From Methylobacter sp. S3L5C (GTDB lineage: Bacteria; Pseudomonadota; Gammaproteobacteria; Methylococcales; Methylomonadaceae): a stretch of DNA of 64,000 nucleotides. The stretch lies in the NCBI RefSeq assembly GCF_022788635.1, contig NZ_CP076024.1, positions 4,317,503-4,381,502 of the forward strand. The letters run 5' to 3'. Positions 15,590-23,815 of the stretch are shown one piece after another (within the stretch, counting starts at the first letter, position 1; each line of letters begins with the position of its first letter). The position numbers were made by a program, and so were the translations under genes. The notes below the pieces were generated by a model, which saw nothing but the letters and a program-made list of their open reading frames with translations, was not told the DNA's origin and searched no databases.

Positions 15590-18508
15590 ATGCTTCGTCG
15601 CTTATTTCTGGTTTTTTTACCCTCATTAACAGCATCTACAAGCTATGCAAACGATGCAGCTTGGAATTGTGAGCAAAATAAAGATAGTAAAGAATGGGTT
15701 TGCGTTGGCGAAAAAAAACCGCCAGCCCAAGCCAATGCAGCTGCACCTCCCGTTAAAGTTGAATCAGCCAAAGCGGTTCAACCGGCTTTAATTAAGCCGG
15801 TTGAACAAACCTATCCGGCTAAAGTTGTGCCGCCTAAAATCAGTAAACCCATTAAACAAGAAACCGCTGAGTTGATTCAACCAGTAAGCCCTAAACCCGC
15901 TCAAGTAACTTCGCCAGTGCCTGGTAAACCGGTTGAAAGGATTCAACAAGCCAAACCGGCAGTTGCTCCGATTAGAGAACCTCTTGCAAATCAATTCGTT
16001 AAAAGTACTCAGCCGACACTACCTGCACCTGAAAAGACTGCCATTGCAAACAGTCAATTTTCCGACCGTGAAGTAAGTCATGCAGGATGGAACTGCGATG
16101 CCAGCAAAGGCGATGAAGACTGGAACTGTCAGTTGACTGGCCCCAATCCTGAAAACAAAACTCAACTTGCAAAGGCAGAAGAACCGCTATCTAAATTTAG
16201 GCTGTTAAATCCGGCGTTTGATCTGGAAAAGGAACAAACCTTTAAAACGCTAACCTCCCAGTTGCCTTATGATCCCTGGGAAAACTGCAATGCTGTGCGA
16301 GGCACAAAAACTAATTTTGTATCGGAGTCTGATAAAAGAGAAACGTCGCCGATGAACGTCGAGTCCAATTATTCAGAGATTTTCGATAATGAAATCGGCA
16401 GCTACTACGGTAATGTGCAAATGACTCGTGCCGATCAGCATTCTTCGTCTAATAAGGCTAATTATGATAGTGTCTCAAAAGTACTTGATCTACACGGCAA
16501 CGTCTATTACAGCGAAGATGCCCTGGCATTGCATAGCGAAACAGCCTCGCTTAATCTCGCAGCTGACCAGTCCAAGCTAAGGAATCTGGAGTTTATTTCT
16601 CCGACCACACCATTAAGAGGCACGGCAAGCGCTCTTTATCGTGAAAGTAAAACCTTGTCTCAGTACAAAGATGTCGCCTATACCAGTTGTCGCCCCGGCA
16701 ATCAGGATTGGATTATTCATGCTTCTGACTTGAAGATGAATAAAACTACCGGTAAAGGCGTTGCCAAAAATACCTGGATGGAGTTTAAGGGCGCCCCGGT
16801 ATTTTATTCGCCTTATTTATCCTTTCCTATTGATAACAGAAGGCTTTCCGGTTTTCTTGCACCCTCCTTTGGAACTACCAAGTATAGTGGCTTTCGTGTG
16901 GCCGCACCTTATTATTGGAATATCGCCCCAAATTATGACGCCACCATTACTCCCAGGGAACTGTCCTCAAGAGGCCCTTTATTGGCAGGTAACTTCCGTT
17001 ATCTGACCGAGCAATCAACGGGCAAAGTTGGGATGGAATTTATGCCTAATGATAGCGTTCTTAATAAAACGAGATATTCGGGTTCCATAAAAAATACTTC
17101 TCAAATTTCTGATCATATCAGTTCAAACATGGATGTAAATTATGTTTCTGATCAAACCTATTTCGCCGAATTGGGCAACGCACTCAGCTTTTCCAATTTC
17201 AATTATCTTAGAAGTACAGCCGATATCAGATATGATCGCCCAGGCATTAATCTGAGTACCCGGTTTGAGAACTATCAGTCAATTAATACAACCACACCCA
17301 ATGCGGCCCTGCCTTATCGAAAACTACCCCAAGTTAACCTTAATCTGAATCATTCTTTTCAGTTTATGCCGCTAACTACTACTATGGAAAACGAGTATAT
17401 CTATTTCCAACAAGCCAGTCTGGTAAATGGTCAACGTATTAACACCAAGCCCTCAGTCAGCATACCATTACAAACATCCAGCGCTTATTTAACCCCCAAA
17501 CTTTCTTTGCAACACACCCAGTACGCACTGAATAACTTACAGCCAAGTATAAGCTCAACTGACTCTATTTCCCGAACCTTGCCTATTTTTTCTGCCGATA
17601 GCGGCCTAAACTTTGAGCGGGGATTTACTATTGCCAATGCACCCTTTTTACATACTCTGGAACCCCGGTTATTTTATTTATATGTCCCTTATAGCAATCA
17701 GCAGAACATTCCTGTATTTGATACCGCGCAATATGACTTTCAATACAACTCCATGTTCAGGGAAAACAGCTTTTCCGGCACAGACCGAATACAGGATGCC
17801 AACCAAATAACAACGGCGATAACCTCGCGACTGATTGATGATGAATCCGGCCTGGAAAGACTAAAACTAAGTGTTGGCGAGATTTTTTATTTTCGTGATA
17901 GAAATGTCACTTTACAGTATGCAAACCAGGCGCCAGTGGTAGGCAGTTCAGTACAAACCAATAGCGTATCGAACCTGGTGACTGAATTGAGTAGCGAATT
18001 GACACGCACTATATCAGTTACATCCGGGTTACAATGGAATCCTGTTATAAATGATATTGAAAGAGGCAAGGCAGGAATTCATTATAGAAATGAGTCTAAC
18101 GAGATCTTTAATCTCGGCTATCTTTACAGAAAAAACCCCTTGATACCCGACGGCACCAATGATATTACTCAAGGTGATGCATCATTTCGTTATCCGATTT
18201 ATGACAACTGGTATGCCATGGGGCGATTCCAGTATTCATTATTATATAATCAAACTCAGGACGCTTTTTTCGGCGTCGAGAAAGAAAATTGTTGTTGGCG
18301 TTTTCGCATCGCGGCACGGCATTACATCAACAATATTGCCAACACCAACTTCAATGGTGTCACTACCAATCAAAATCTGACCTTGGCAGGTACTGCCCAG
18401 AACGGCGTGTTTTTTGAAGTCGAATTAAAAGGCTTGTCTGCTATTGGCGACGATATGGATTACTTCTTGCAACAGGAAATTTATGGTTACCGGAAATCTC
18501 AAAAATGA
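15590..18508 (+). CDS. lptD: LPS-assembly outer-membrane protein LptD
   Basis: 972 aa. A signal peptide (MLRRLFLVFLPSLTASTSYA) leads into a long Pro/Ala/Lys-rich region, then the OstA-like periplasmic domain (about residues 260-400) and a C-terminal 26-strand barrel. TSCRPGNQDWIIHASDLK and the vicinal pair in KENCCWRFRIAARHY correspond to cysteines of the inter-domain disulfides in E. coli LptD. LptD with LptE inserts LPS into the outer leaflet. The N-terminal region is longer than in E. coli and carries two WNC-x-W-x-C motifs (AAWNCEQNKDSKEWVCVG and AGWNCDASKGDEDWNCQL). surA overlaps the stop by 4 bp. Confidence 0.96.
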   Translation: MLRRLFLVFLPSLTASTSYANDAAWNCEQNKDSKEWVCVGEKKPPAQANAAAPPVKVESAKAVQPALIKPVEQTYPAKVVPPKISKPIKQETAELIQPVSPKPAQVTSPVPGKPVERIQQAKPAVAPIREPLANQFVKSTQPTLPAPEKTAIANSQFSDREVSHAGWNCDASKGDEDWNCQLTGPNPENKTQLAKAEEPLSKFRLLNPAFDLEKEQTFKTLTSQLPYDPWENCNAVRGTKTNFVSESDKRETSPMNVESNYSEIFDNEIGSYYGNVQMTRADQHSSSNKANYDSVSKVLDLHGNVYYSEDALALHSETASLNLAADQSKLRNLEFISPTTPLRGTASALYRESKTLSQYKDVAYTSCRPGNQDWIIHASDLKMNKTTGKGVAKNTWMEFKGAPVFYSPYLSFPIDNRRLSGFLAPSFGTTKYSGFRVAAPYYWNIAPNYDATITPRELSSRGPLLAGNFRYLTEQSTGKVGMEFMPNDSVLNKTRYSGSIKNTSQISDHISSNMDVNYVSDQTYFAELGNALSFSNFNYLRSTADIRYDRPGINLSTRFENYQSINTTTPNAALPYRKLPQVNLNLNHSFQFMPLTTTMENEYIYFQQASLVNGQRINTKPSVSIPLQTSSAYLTPKLSLQHTQYALNNLQPSISSTDSISRTLPIFSADSGLNFERGFTIANAPFLHTLEPRLFYLYVPYSNQQNIPVFDTAQYDFQYNSMFRENSFSGTDRIQDANQITTAITSRLIDDESGLERLKLSVGEIFYFRDRNVTLQYANQAPVVGSSVQTNSVSNLVTELSSELTRTISVTSGLQWNPVINDIERGKAGIHYRNESNEIFNLGYLYRKNPLIPDGTNDITQGDASFRYPIYDNWYAMGRFQYSLLYNQTQDAFFGVEKENCCWRFRIAARHYINNIANTNFNGVTTNQNLTLAGTAQNGVFFEVELKGLSAIGDDMDYFLQQEIYGYRKSQK

Positions 18509-19800
18509 TTAATCAGAATACAATGAAAAAAACTATTATTTCTTTACTCACTTGCTGGTTTTTATTGGCTGTTTTTTTAGCCCATGCTGAGGTTCTCGGA
18601 AAAATAGTCGCCGTTGTTGAAGATGACGTTATTTTGGAGCAAGAACTCGACAAAGAAATATCGACTATCAGACAAAGAATACAAGGCAGTCAGACACAAA
18701 TGCCACCAGAATCCGTTTTACGTAAACAGGTACTGGAAAAAATGATCATCGACAGGCTTCAGCGGCAACTGGCGGAAAAAGCCGGCATTACCGTTACTGA
18801 AGAGATGCTCAACAATTCGGCAGCTGATATTGCCCAACGCAACAGCATGACGCTCCAGCAATTTAGGGAAGAACTGGAACATCAAGGTATGACCTATAAA
18901 AGCTTTTTGGATAATATGCGTAATGAAATTATTATCAACCAATTACGTAGTAGAGAAATAGGTGGCCGTATCAAAGTCACTGACAGGGAGGTTGATCATT
19001 ATATGGAAACTCAGGGGAAAATTGGTGATGAGGCGATTCAGTATCATTTAGGCCATATACTGATTGCCGTTAAAGAAGCTGCATCAGCAACGCAGATACA
19101 ACAAGCCCAAAGTAAAGCCGATGACCTGGTCAGACAATTGCGTGCAGGGCAGGATTTTGCACAAACCGCCATGAGTGATTCAGAAGATGATAATGCCCTG
19201 AAAGGCGGCGATCTGGGTTGGCGTACCCTAAATGATATACCCACCCTTTTTACTGACAAGGTCAGTACAATGCGTGCCGGTGAAGTTGCTGATCCTATTC
19301 GCAGTCCTAGTGGCTTTCATATTATTAAAATGCTGGAACTAAAAGGCATGGGTAATCATACGATTACCAAAACCAAGGTTCGCCATATTTTAATAAAAAC
19401 CAATGAACTAATCGATGATAATGAAGCTAAAAAACGCTTGCTGGCTTTAAAATCACGTATTGCAGACGGTGACGATTTTGCATCCCTGGCACGCGCCCAT
19501 TCAGATGACAAAGGCTCAGCGATAAAAGGTGGCTCACTTGATTGGGTAAGCCCCGGCGATCTGGTAAAGCCGTTTGAAGAAGCTATGGGGAAACTCGACA
19601 GCAATCAAATCAGTGAGCCTGTTCAAACACAATTTGGCTGGCATTTAATCCAGGTTCTTGACCGAGAAAACAAAGACGATAGCATTGAGCATAAGAAAAA
19701 CCTGGTCAGAGACGCTATTCGTAAACGGAAAATTGAAGAAGAAACCGAGCTTTGGATGCGCCGGCTTAGGGATGAAGCTTATGTGGAAATTGTGCAATAA
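18505..19800 (+). CDS. surA: Periplasmic peptidyl-prolyl isomerase / chaperone SurA
   Basis: 431 aa. A signal peptide (ending about LAVFLAHA) is followed by the SurA N-terminal domain (VLGKIVAVVEDDVILEQELDKEI) and two parvulin domains, starting about YHLGHILIAVKE (residue 177) and KVRHILIKTNE (residue 293). SurA escorts unfolded beta-barrel proteins, including LptD, across the periplasm. The ATG at 18505 overlaps the lptD stop (ATGA), indicating translational coupling. A second ATG at 18523 (MKKTIISLL) would give a more classical signal peptide. The usual downstream pdxA-rsmA-apaG genes of enterobacteria are absent here. Confidence 0.96.
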   Translation: MINQNTMKKTIISLLTCWFLLAVFLAHAEVLGKIVAVVEDDVILEQELDKEISTIRQRIQGSQTQMPPESVLRKQVLEKMIIDRLQRQLAEKAGITVTEEMLNNSAADIAQRNSMTLQQFREELEHQGMTYKSFLDNMRNEIIINQLRSREIGGRIKVTDREVDHYMETQGKIGDEAIQYHLGHILIAVKEAASATQIQQAQSKADDLVRQLRAGQDFAQTAMSDSEDDNALKGGDLGWRTLNDIPTLFTDKVSTMRAGEVADPIRSPSGFHIIKMLELKGMGNHTITKTKVRHILIKTNELIDDNEAKKRLLALKSRIADGDDFASLARAHSDDKGSAIKGGSLDWVSPGDLVKPFEEAMGKLDSNQISEPVQTQFGWHLIQVLDRENKDDSIEHKKNLVRDAIRKRKIEEETELWMRRLRDEAYVEIVQ

Positions 19801-19923
19801 ACTTTATAGTGAGTAACAATCGCAATTATTGACGTACTTTAAGGTGATATCCAAGCACGTCTGCACCATAACAAAATAGTTACAAAACGTTGTATTGCTC
19901 ATGATTAAAATAGTAAACAATTT

Positions 19924-20517
19924 ATGATCGACATCTTAAGTAACAATGAGCCGCTGAAAAACCGACTACAACAGATTATTAGTAGCCGGAATCTTAACAG
20001 CCAACGTGAGTTTATCAGTACGCTGGCAATTGAACTGGAAGTCGATAGCTTGACTTGCGCTGCTGCATTGGTGCATTTAACTCAAGCTATTGAAAATAAG
20101 TTACCGCCAGAATTATCGGAAGATAAAAAAACCGACCATCAATTACCGATAAACAATATAGTACCGGGCATTAAAATGGTGCGTTATCGACTGGATGTAG
20201 GAAGTAAGCACCATATAAATCTTGAACAACTTAAAAAAGTATTAATTGAAGAATCAGGCGTCGATAAAAACAACATCCATAATGTTAATATTCAAAGCTT
20301 GTATACACTGCTGGAACTGCCCGACGAAATGCCTCCCGATATATTTCAGCATTTAAAATTAGTCGAAATTAATCAACATAAACTGGATATAAGGCGTGTA
20401 AAAGCGCGTAACAATAAAAAACGTGGAAATAATCATATGCGCCGAGGTCGAAAACGTGATGTCAAAACCGATAATGAACCCTTGGATAAAGTCAATAACA
20501 ACAAGAACGTTGATTAA
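19924..20517 (+). CDS. Stand-alone DbpA-type RNA-binding domain protein
   Basis: 197 aa. The segment from about residue 80 to 157 (MVRYRLDVGSKHHINLEQLKKVL ... LPDEMPPDIFQHLKLVEINQHKLDIRRV) matches the DbpA/CsdA C-terminal RNA-binding domain normally found at the end of DEAD-box helicases. No helicase domain precedes it. The first 75 residues are helical (RNLNSQREFISTLAIELEVDSLTCAAALVHLTQ) and unrecognised. The tail is basic with RGRKR and KKRG clusters, as in RNA-chaperone tails. The likely role is RNA or ribosome binding, possibly as a helicase partner. It is followed 18 bp later by a RimB-like gene on the same strand. Confidence 0.8.
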   Translation: MIDILSNNEPLKNRLQQIISSRNLNSQREFISTLAIELEVDSLTCAAALVHLTQAIENKLPPELSEDKKTDHQLPINNIVPGIKMVRYRLDVGSKHHINLEQLKKVLIEESGVDKNNIHNVNIQSLYTLLELPDEMPPDIFQHLKLVEINQHKLDIRRVKARNNKKRGNNHMRRGRKRDVKTDNEPLDKVNNNKNVD

Positions 20518-20535
20518 TTATTATAGCAATTTTCT

Positions 20536-21012
20536 ATGACGCATATATCATCACCACTACCACTGTTGGGTTGGCGAGAATGGGTAGAGTTACCGGAACT
20601 TAATATCCCCCATATCAAGGCTAAAATAGACACCGGAGCGCGGTCATCGGCTTTACATGCGTTTGCTATCGACCCCTATCGAAAAGGTGGACAGCGCTGG
20701 GTTATGTTTACCATTCATCCCCAACAAAAAAATGTAGAAGTATCGATTGAATGCCACGCCCCAATTAAAGATCGACGCTTGGTGTCAGATTCCGGTGGCC
20801 ACAAACAACGCCGTTATGTTATAGAAACTCCGATAATTTTGGGACAATCGGTGATTATCGCAGAAATGACGCTGACTAATCGGGATAGTATGCTATTTAG
20901 AATGCTGATAGGACGCACGACCATCAATAATCATTTTATTATTGATCCCAATGCCTCTTACTTACAGGGAAATCCTGATCATCACAAAAACCTGTCCGAA
21001 ACATCCATCTAA
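20536..21012 (+). CDS. RimB-like retropepsin-fold protease (ATP-dependent zinc protease family)
   Basis: 158 aa. It belongs to the family annotated as 'ATP-dependent zinc protease' (COG4067), whose members are structurally retropepsin-like. The active-site block is IDTGARSSALHA with Asp32, followed by RRYVIETPIILG and a FRMLIGRTTINNHFIIDP block that fits the aspartic-protease fold. RimB trims poly-glutamate added by the ATP-grasp ligase RimK to ribosomal protein S6. No rimK lies in the window. The close spacing to the RNA-binding-domain gene upstream suggests co-transcription. Confidence 0.88.
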   Translation: MTHISSPLPLLGWREWVELPELNIPHIKAKIDTGARSSALHAFAIDPYRKGGQRWVMFTIHPQQKNVEVSIECHAPIKDRRLVSDSGGHKQRRYVIETPIILGQSVIIAEMTLTNRDSMLFRMLIGRTTINNHFIIDPNASYLQGNPDHHKNLSETSI

Positions 21013-21080
21013 TTGCTCAACATCAACTTTTTAAAAAACTAACGCCAGGCATTATCCAATAATAATAAGAGTAAATTACC

Positions 21081-21410
21081 ATGAATCTTGACAACAAATT
21101 TACCGCCCTACAACTTGCCATCATCAATAACGAAGCCGCCCTTTATACCTGCGCTTGCCCTGTTCATATCAGTATGCAAATTACCAACTTGCGTAAATTA
21201 TTCGATTATCAAAAAACGTGCATGGAGTTGCCACCAGAAAACGACGTACAAATGCAGGTTCATCAACGCATTGCCGACGTCACCAAACAGGCCCATCAAC
21301 TGATGGAGCAATGCCTTGAGGATATTTTGGATTTGGAAGGCTGGGATATGAACAAACTTGAAATGCCTGCCGGTATCCGGACACGCATAAAAAAAATTGA
21401 TGCGACGTAA
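21081..21410 (+). CDS. Small cytosolic protein of unknown function with duplicated 3' end
   Basis: 109 aa with no recognised family. It is rich in helical, charged segments (QITNLRKLFDYQKTCMELPPENDVQMQVHQRIADV) and ends LEGWDMNKLEMPAGIRTRIKK. The last 85-90 bp of the gene are repeated at 23069-23153, where the upstream part is missing. ATG at 21081 follows AAGAG by about 9 bases. It is the last clearly chromosomal-type gene before the accessory segment. Confidence 0.75.
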   Translation: MNLDNKFTALQLAIINNEAALYTCACPVHISMQITNLRKLFDYQKTCMELPPENDVQMQVHQRIADVTKQAHQLMEQCLEDILDLEGWDMNKLEMPAGIRTRIKKIDAT

Positions 21411-21423
21411 TGCCATTAAGGTT

Positions 21424-21462
21424 AAGCCGTTCGGCGCTCGACAAGCCCACCACGAACGGCTA
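21424..21462. repeat. REP-like palindrome
   Basis: GCCGTTCG (21426-21433) pairs with CGAACGGC (21453-21460), with a TCGACAAGCCCACC-type loop. This is the widespread GTTCGTGGTGAGCTTGTCGA class of intergenic palindrome. It lies right after the 109-aa gene and downstream of the convergent vapC. Confidence 0.6.
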
Positions 21463-21514
21463 AACTCAAACTGTCGCGCCTTAAGTGGGCCGCGACTTTA
21501 AGCATTTATTGTCA

Positions 21515-21925
21515 TCAAGCCGTTGTTGTAGAATAAAGCTTGATACGTAGATATCGCTGATAAAAACCAAAATCCTTATCGCTCGTAAATATCTGGACGC
21601 TTAAACGCACTGAAACAGCACAGATCAATAAATCAATGTGCGATCCCTGAATACCCTTTTGGCGGCATTCATTATAAAATCTGGCTGCCATAATATAATC
21701 TTCATCCAGAATCGGTGTATTCTCAAAATAGTTCAGCTTGGCTTTTAAAGTCTCAAACTTGTTTAAATCACTATAACCTGACAATACTTCTTGTCGAATA
21801 GCCCCAATAATCAACACACGTTGGTCGGCTATTAATGTTTCCAGGCTTTTTACCTGCACCTCAAACTCCGGTTTCTTTGAGCGGAGTGCATGTGACCAAA
21901 TACAGGTATCAACTAATACTTTCAA
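21515..21925 (-). CDS. vapC: VapC-type PIN-domain toxin
   Basis: 136 aa PIN-fold ribonuclease. The acidic cluster is visible: D6 in VLVDTCIW, the Glu in IGAIRQEVLSG, the Asp in GSHIDLLICAVS and the Asp in IFTSDKDFG. VapC toxins cleave tRNA or rRNA and are neutralised by the VapB encoded just upstream. The start overlaps the vapB stop by 4 bp. It lies within the accessory segment bracketed by duplicated gene ends, consistent with horizontal acquisition. Confidence 0.9.
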   Translation of the reverse strand: MKVLVDTCIWSHALRSKKPEFEVQVKSLETLIADQRVLIIGAIRQEVLSGYSDLNKFETLKAKLNYFENTPILDEDYIMAARFYNECRQKGIQGSHIDLLICAVSVRLSVQIFTSDKDFGFYQRYLRIKLYSTTTA

Positions 21926-22119
21926 GAATCTCGCCCCTGCTTATAATCATAATCATGATCGGGATCAAATTGACCAAATAGAGTAACAATCTCTAATTGC
22001 TTGCGGCGATTAATAAATTCTTTTAACGCAGTAACAACCGTATCTTCCTTGGTTTTAAAGTGTCCCACGATTAGCGCTTCATTAATTAAATCATCATCAA
22101 TGGCAAGATTGGTAGTCAT
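21922..22119 (-). CDS. vapB: VapB-family antitoxin
   Basis: 65 aa. The N-terminal part (MTTNLAIDDDLINEALIVGHFKTKEDTVVTALKEFINRRKQ) fits the ribbon-helix-helix VapB antitoxin family. The C-terminal acidic tail (LFGQFDPDHDYDYKQGRDS) is the expected toxin-binding segment. It overlaps vapC and probably represses its own promoter, which would lie in 22120-22200. Confidence 0.88.
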   Translation of the reverse strand: MTTNLAIDDDLINEALIVGHFKTKEDTVVTALKEFINRRKQLEIVTLFGQFDPDHDYDYKQGRDS

Positions 22120-22400
22120 GGCAAGTATCCTTTTATAAGTTATACGTTAAAGTTTTCAATTGCTCCAGTAAGAAGTTATGCAGCTTTTGCATTAACTTCT
22201 TAGCGAGGCATTTGATCAATATGGATGGAACCATGTGAATTACCCCGACCTAAAGGACGGGGCTTCCAGCTTCACAGGGATAATACTCGGCACAAGGCGT
22301 GAGTCACCCCGCTTCAAACGTTTGGTACCACTGTTATTCAAAAAGTTTGCGTTAGGATATGTATCGCTGTTTAGTTAATACATGGTAAAACATAAGTAGG
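22120..22400. other. Intergenic segment with IS605-type end hairpin
   Basis: No gene is evident. The segment contains the vapBC promoter side, the hairpin at 22243-22262 and the left inverted repeat of the transposase unit at 22307-22325. Confidence 0.45.
22243..22262. repeat. Stem-loop resembling IS200/IS605-family end
   Basis: CCCCGACC and GGACGGGG form a near-perfect stem around TAAA, continuing into GCTTCC. Elements of the IS200/IS605 (TnpB/IS1341) class commonly end with a CCCCG...TTTAGG...CGGGG-type hairpin. No tnpB is present, so this may be a remnant or an unrelated REP. Confidence 0.35.
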
Positions 22401-23047
22401 CTACTTGTTAAGTAAATTAATGGTCAAAGGAGAAGCTGGGGTTGCGGATAACCAAATCCAGTGTTCTGGGTATGCTACATAGCCTTTTCTTATCGGGTTT
22501 TCATGAATGTAGTTGAGCTTTTGTCGGTAGAATGCCGGGTTTTCAATCTTTTTTGGGGCGTTCGTTTCCATCCAGAAGCGATATTTACCTTCCTCGTCTA
22601 CAAACAATCTTAAAACCGTAGGTTCTGTGATTTCGAGGTTGCTTTTAAATTTTACCGAAGGTAAAGCATTTAAAATCGCGCAAGAAACCCGCCGTATCTG
22701 GTGAGGTGACGATAAGGTGAATGTGGTTCAGCATGAAAACATAACCATTCAATTCCAGCCCTTTATGCTCTTGGCAATAACGCAATGAATCAGCCAGGAT
22801 TTGCCAGCGGTTGTGACGGTCAAACAAGTAATACCAACGCTGGATGGTCAGTGTTACGTAATAAGTTCCAGCATTCAGATCAGCGGCTACACGGCGTGAT
22901 GGCATGGCATTGGCTTCCTTTAATTATTTATAACTACTCAGCCCCAATTCTAATTGCTGGATGGGATATTTATCCTGTCTGTAACGTTTGTTGTTATCGG
23001 TATGACAAATACGACCAACTACTACAATCCAAACGTTTGAAACGGGG
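22307..23047 (-). mobile_element. Transposase unit bounded by inverted repeats
   Basis: CCCCGCTTCAAACGTTTGG at 22307-22325 is repeated in inverse at 23029-23047 (CCAAACGTTTGAAACGGGG, one mismatch). The two copies enclose the REP-associated-type tyrosine transposase gene at 22401-22905. Just outside the right copy, GGGG-TACAT-ACCCC (about 23044-23057) forms a further small hairpin. The arrangement looks like a REP pair bracketing its transposase. Confidence 0.55.
22401..22905 (-). pseudogene. REP-associated tyrosine transposase (Y1_Tnp / IS200-like), frameshifted
   Basis: The first part (22905 down to 22645) reads MPSRRVAADLNAGTYYVTL and LNGYVFMLNHIHLIVTSPD, containing the HxH motif of HUH Y1 transposases. 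It then stops at ...TFGKI. The C-terminal part (to 22401) continues in the +1 frame as KSNLEITEPTVLRLFVDEEGKYRFW ... YIHENPIRKGYVAYPE. Removing one A from the AAAA run near 22650 restores a single frame of about 167 aa. It is therefore a recent one-base frameshift, a sequencing error or, less likely, a programmed shift. Confidence 0.75.
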
Positions 23048-23068
23048 TACATACCCCGTCTCGCTCAG

Positions 23069-23153
23069 TATTTTGGATTTGGAAGGCTGGGATAAGAAAA
23101 AACTTGAAATGCCTGCCGGTATCCGGACACGCATAAAAATTGATGCAACCTGA
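23069..23153 (+). pseudogene. Duplicated 3' fragment of the 109-aa gene
   Basis: This piece repeats 21323-21410 with few changes and encodes the same C-terminus (LDLEGWDKKKLEMPAGIRT) minus one Lys codon, ending in TGA. The upstream coding part is absent. It marks the right border of the accessory segment. Confidence 0.75.
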
Positions 23154-23229
23154 TATCGCCTTAACGCAATTGATCCCACGTACCGCCATACAATGTCGCT
23201 AACCGACCTACGCGACTTGCATATTTTTG

Positions 23230-23257
23230 TCCACGAAAAACACGAAAGACACGAAAT
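23230..23257. repeat. Short CACGAAA tandem repeat
   Basis: CACGAAAAA, CACGAAAGA and CACGAAAT follow one another. This is the same repeat class as at 7191-7388. Confidence 0.5.
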
Positions 23258-23410
23258 AAAAGCAATACATAGGATGGATTGATGAAGAAAGCCCATCATT
23301 TACGAGTAACCCCCCCTCATTTCTTAATAAATACTATCAAAATAATTTCCTATCAATTATAAACGTTAATTATGGTAATATAATATAAAAGTATAAAATA
23401 AGGTAAGCAA

Positions 23411-23466
23411 TAGATACCTATTTTTAGATTTTACAAATAATTACTAAATGCTTTTTTAGGTATCTA
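23411..23466. repeat. AT-rich inverted repeat
   Basis: TAGATACCTA (23411-23420) and TAGGTATCTA (23457-23466) are perfect inverse copies flanking an AT-rich 36-bp interior. The sequence outside also pairs partly. It is possibly a remnant of a small palindromic element. Confidence 0.4.
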
Positions 23467-23608
23467 CTTTATGTTATGGAACAAAACTGCTTAGGACATG
23501 GAACATAAAGATAAATATCCTTAGAAGTACATGCGTGACTTATTATTTGACATCACGCTATTTGCCCTGATGCTGGCCATAATTATGCGAAGCTATTTTA
23601 TAAGTCCA

Positions 23609-23687
23609 GTAGGTCGGGTTAGCTATAGCGTAACCCGACATTTTACGCGAATGTGTCGGGTTACGGCTATCGCCTAACCCGACCTAC
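23609..23687. repeat. Composite REP palindrome
   Basis: The outer arms GTAGGTCGGGTTAG (23609-23622) and CTAACCCGACCTAC (23674-23687) pair perfectly. The inner arms GTAACCCGACA (23630-23640) and TGTCGGGTTAC (23654-23664) also pair perfectly. Because both arms contain the same GTCGGGTTA core, alternative pairings are possible. This is a widespread proteobacterial repeat class. Confidence 0.75.
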
Positions 23688-23815
23688 ATGACTAATATTT
23701 CTCTCAAACTAGCAGCTTCGATATTTCTCGACACCATTCAATTGCATCGGGGCTACTGCTGGTTTTTATCACCTTATTTTTTTAATCTTGATTATATCGA
23801 AAGGATTTTGTAAAT

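Larger units (their letters stand above)
23154..23815. other. 662-bp gene-free region with several repeats
   Basis: No credible gene. It holds a CACGAAA repeat tract (23230-23257), an AT-rich inverted repeat (23411-23466), a composite REP (23609-23687) and the 5' region of the gene at 23816. Confidence 0.55.

Noticed and set aside
22785-23153. 122-codon plus-strand frame ending in the duplicated gene fragment
   Set aside because: Only its last 28 codons resemble a protein (the copied 3' end). The rest is antisense to the transposase and intergenic repeat.
22994-23299. 101-codon minus-strand frame across the duplicated fragment
   Set aside because: It is a shadow frame over the repeat and the CACGAAA tract, with no family features.
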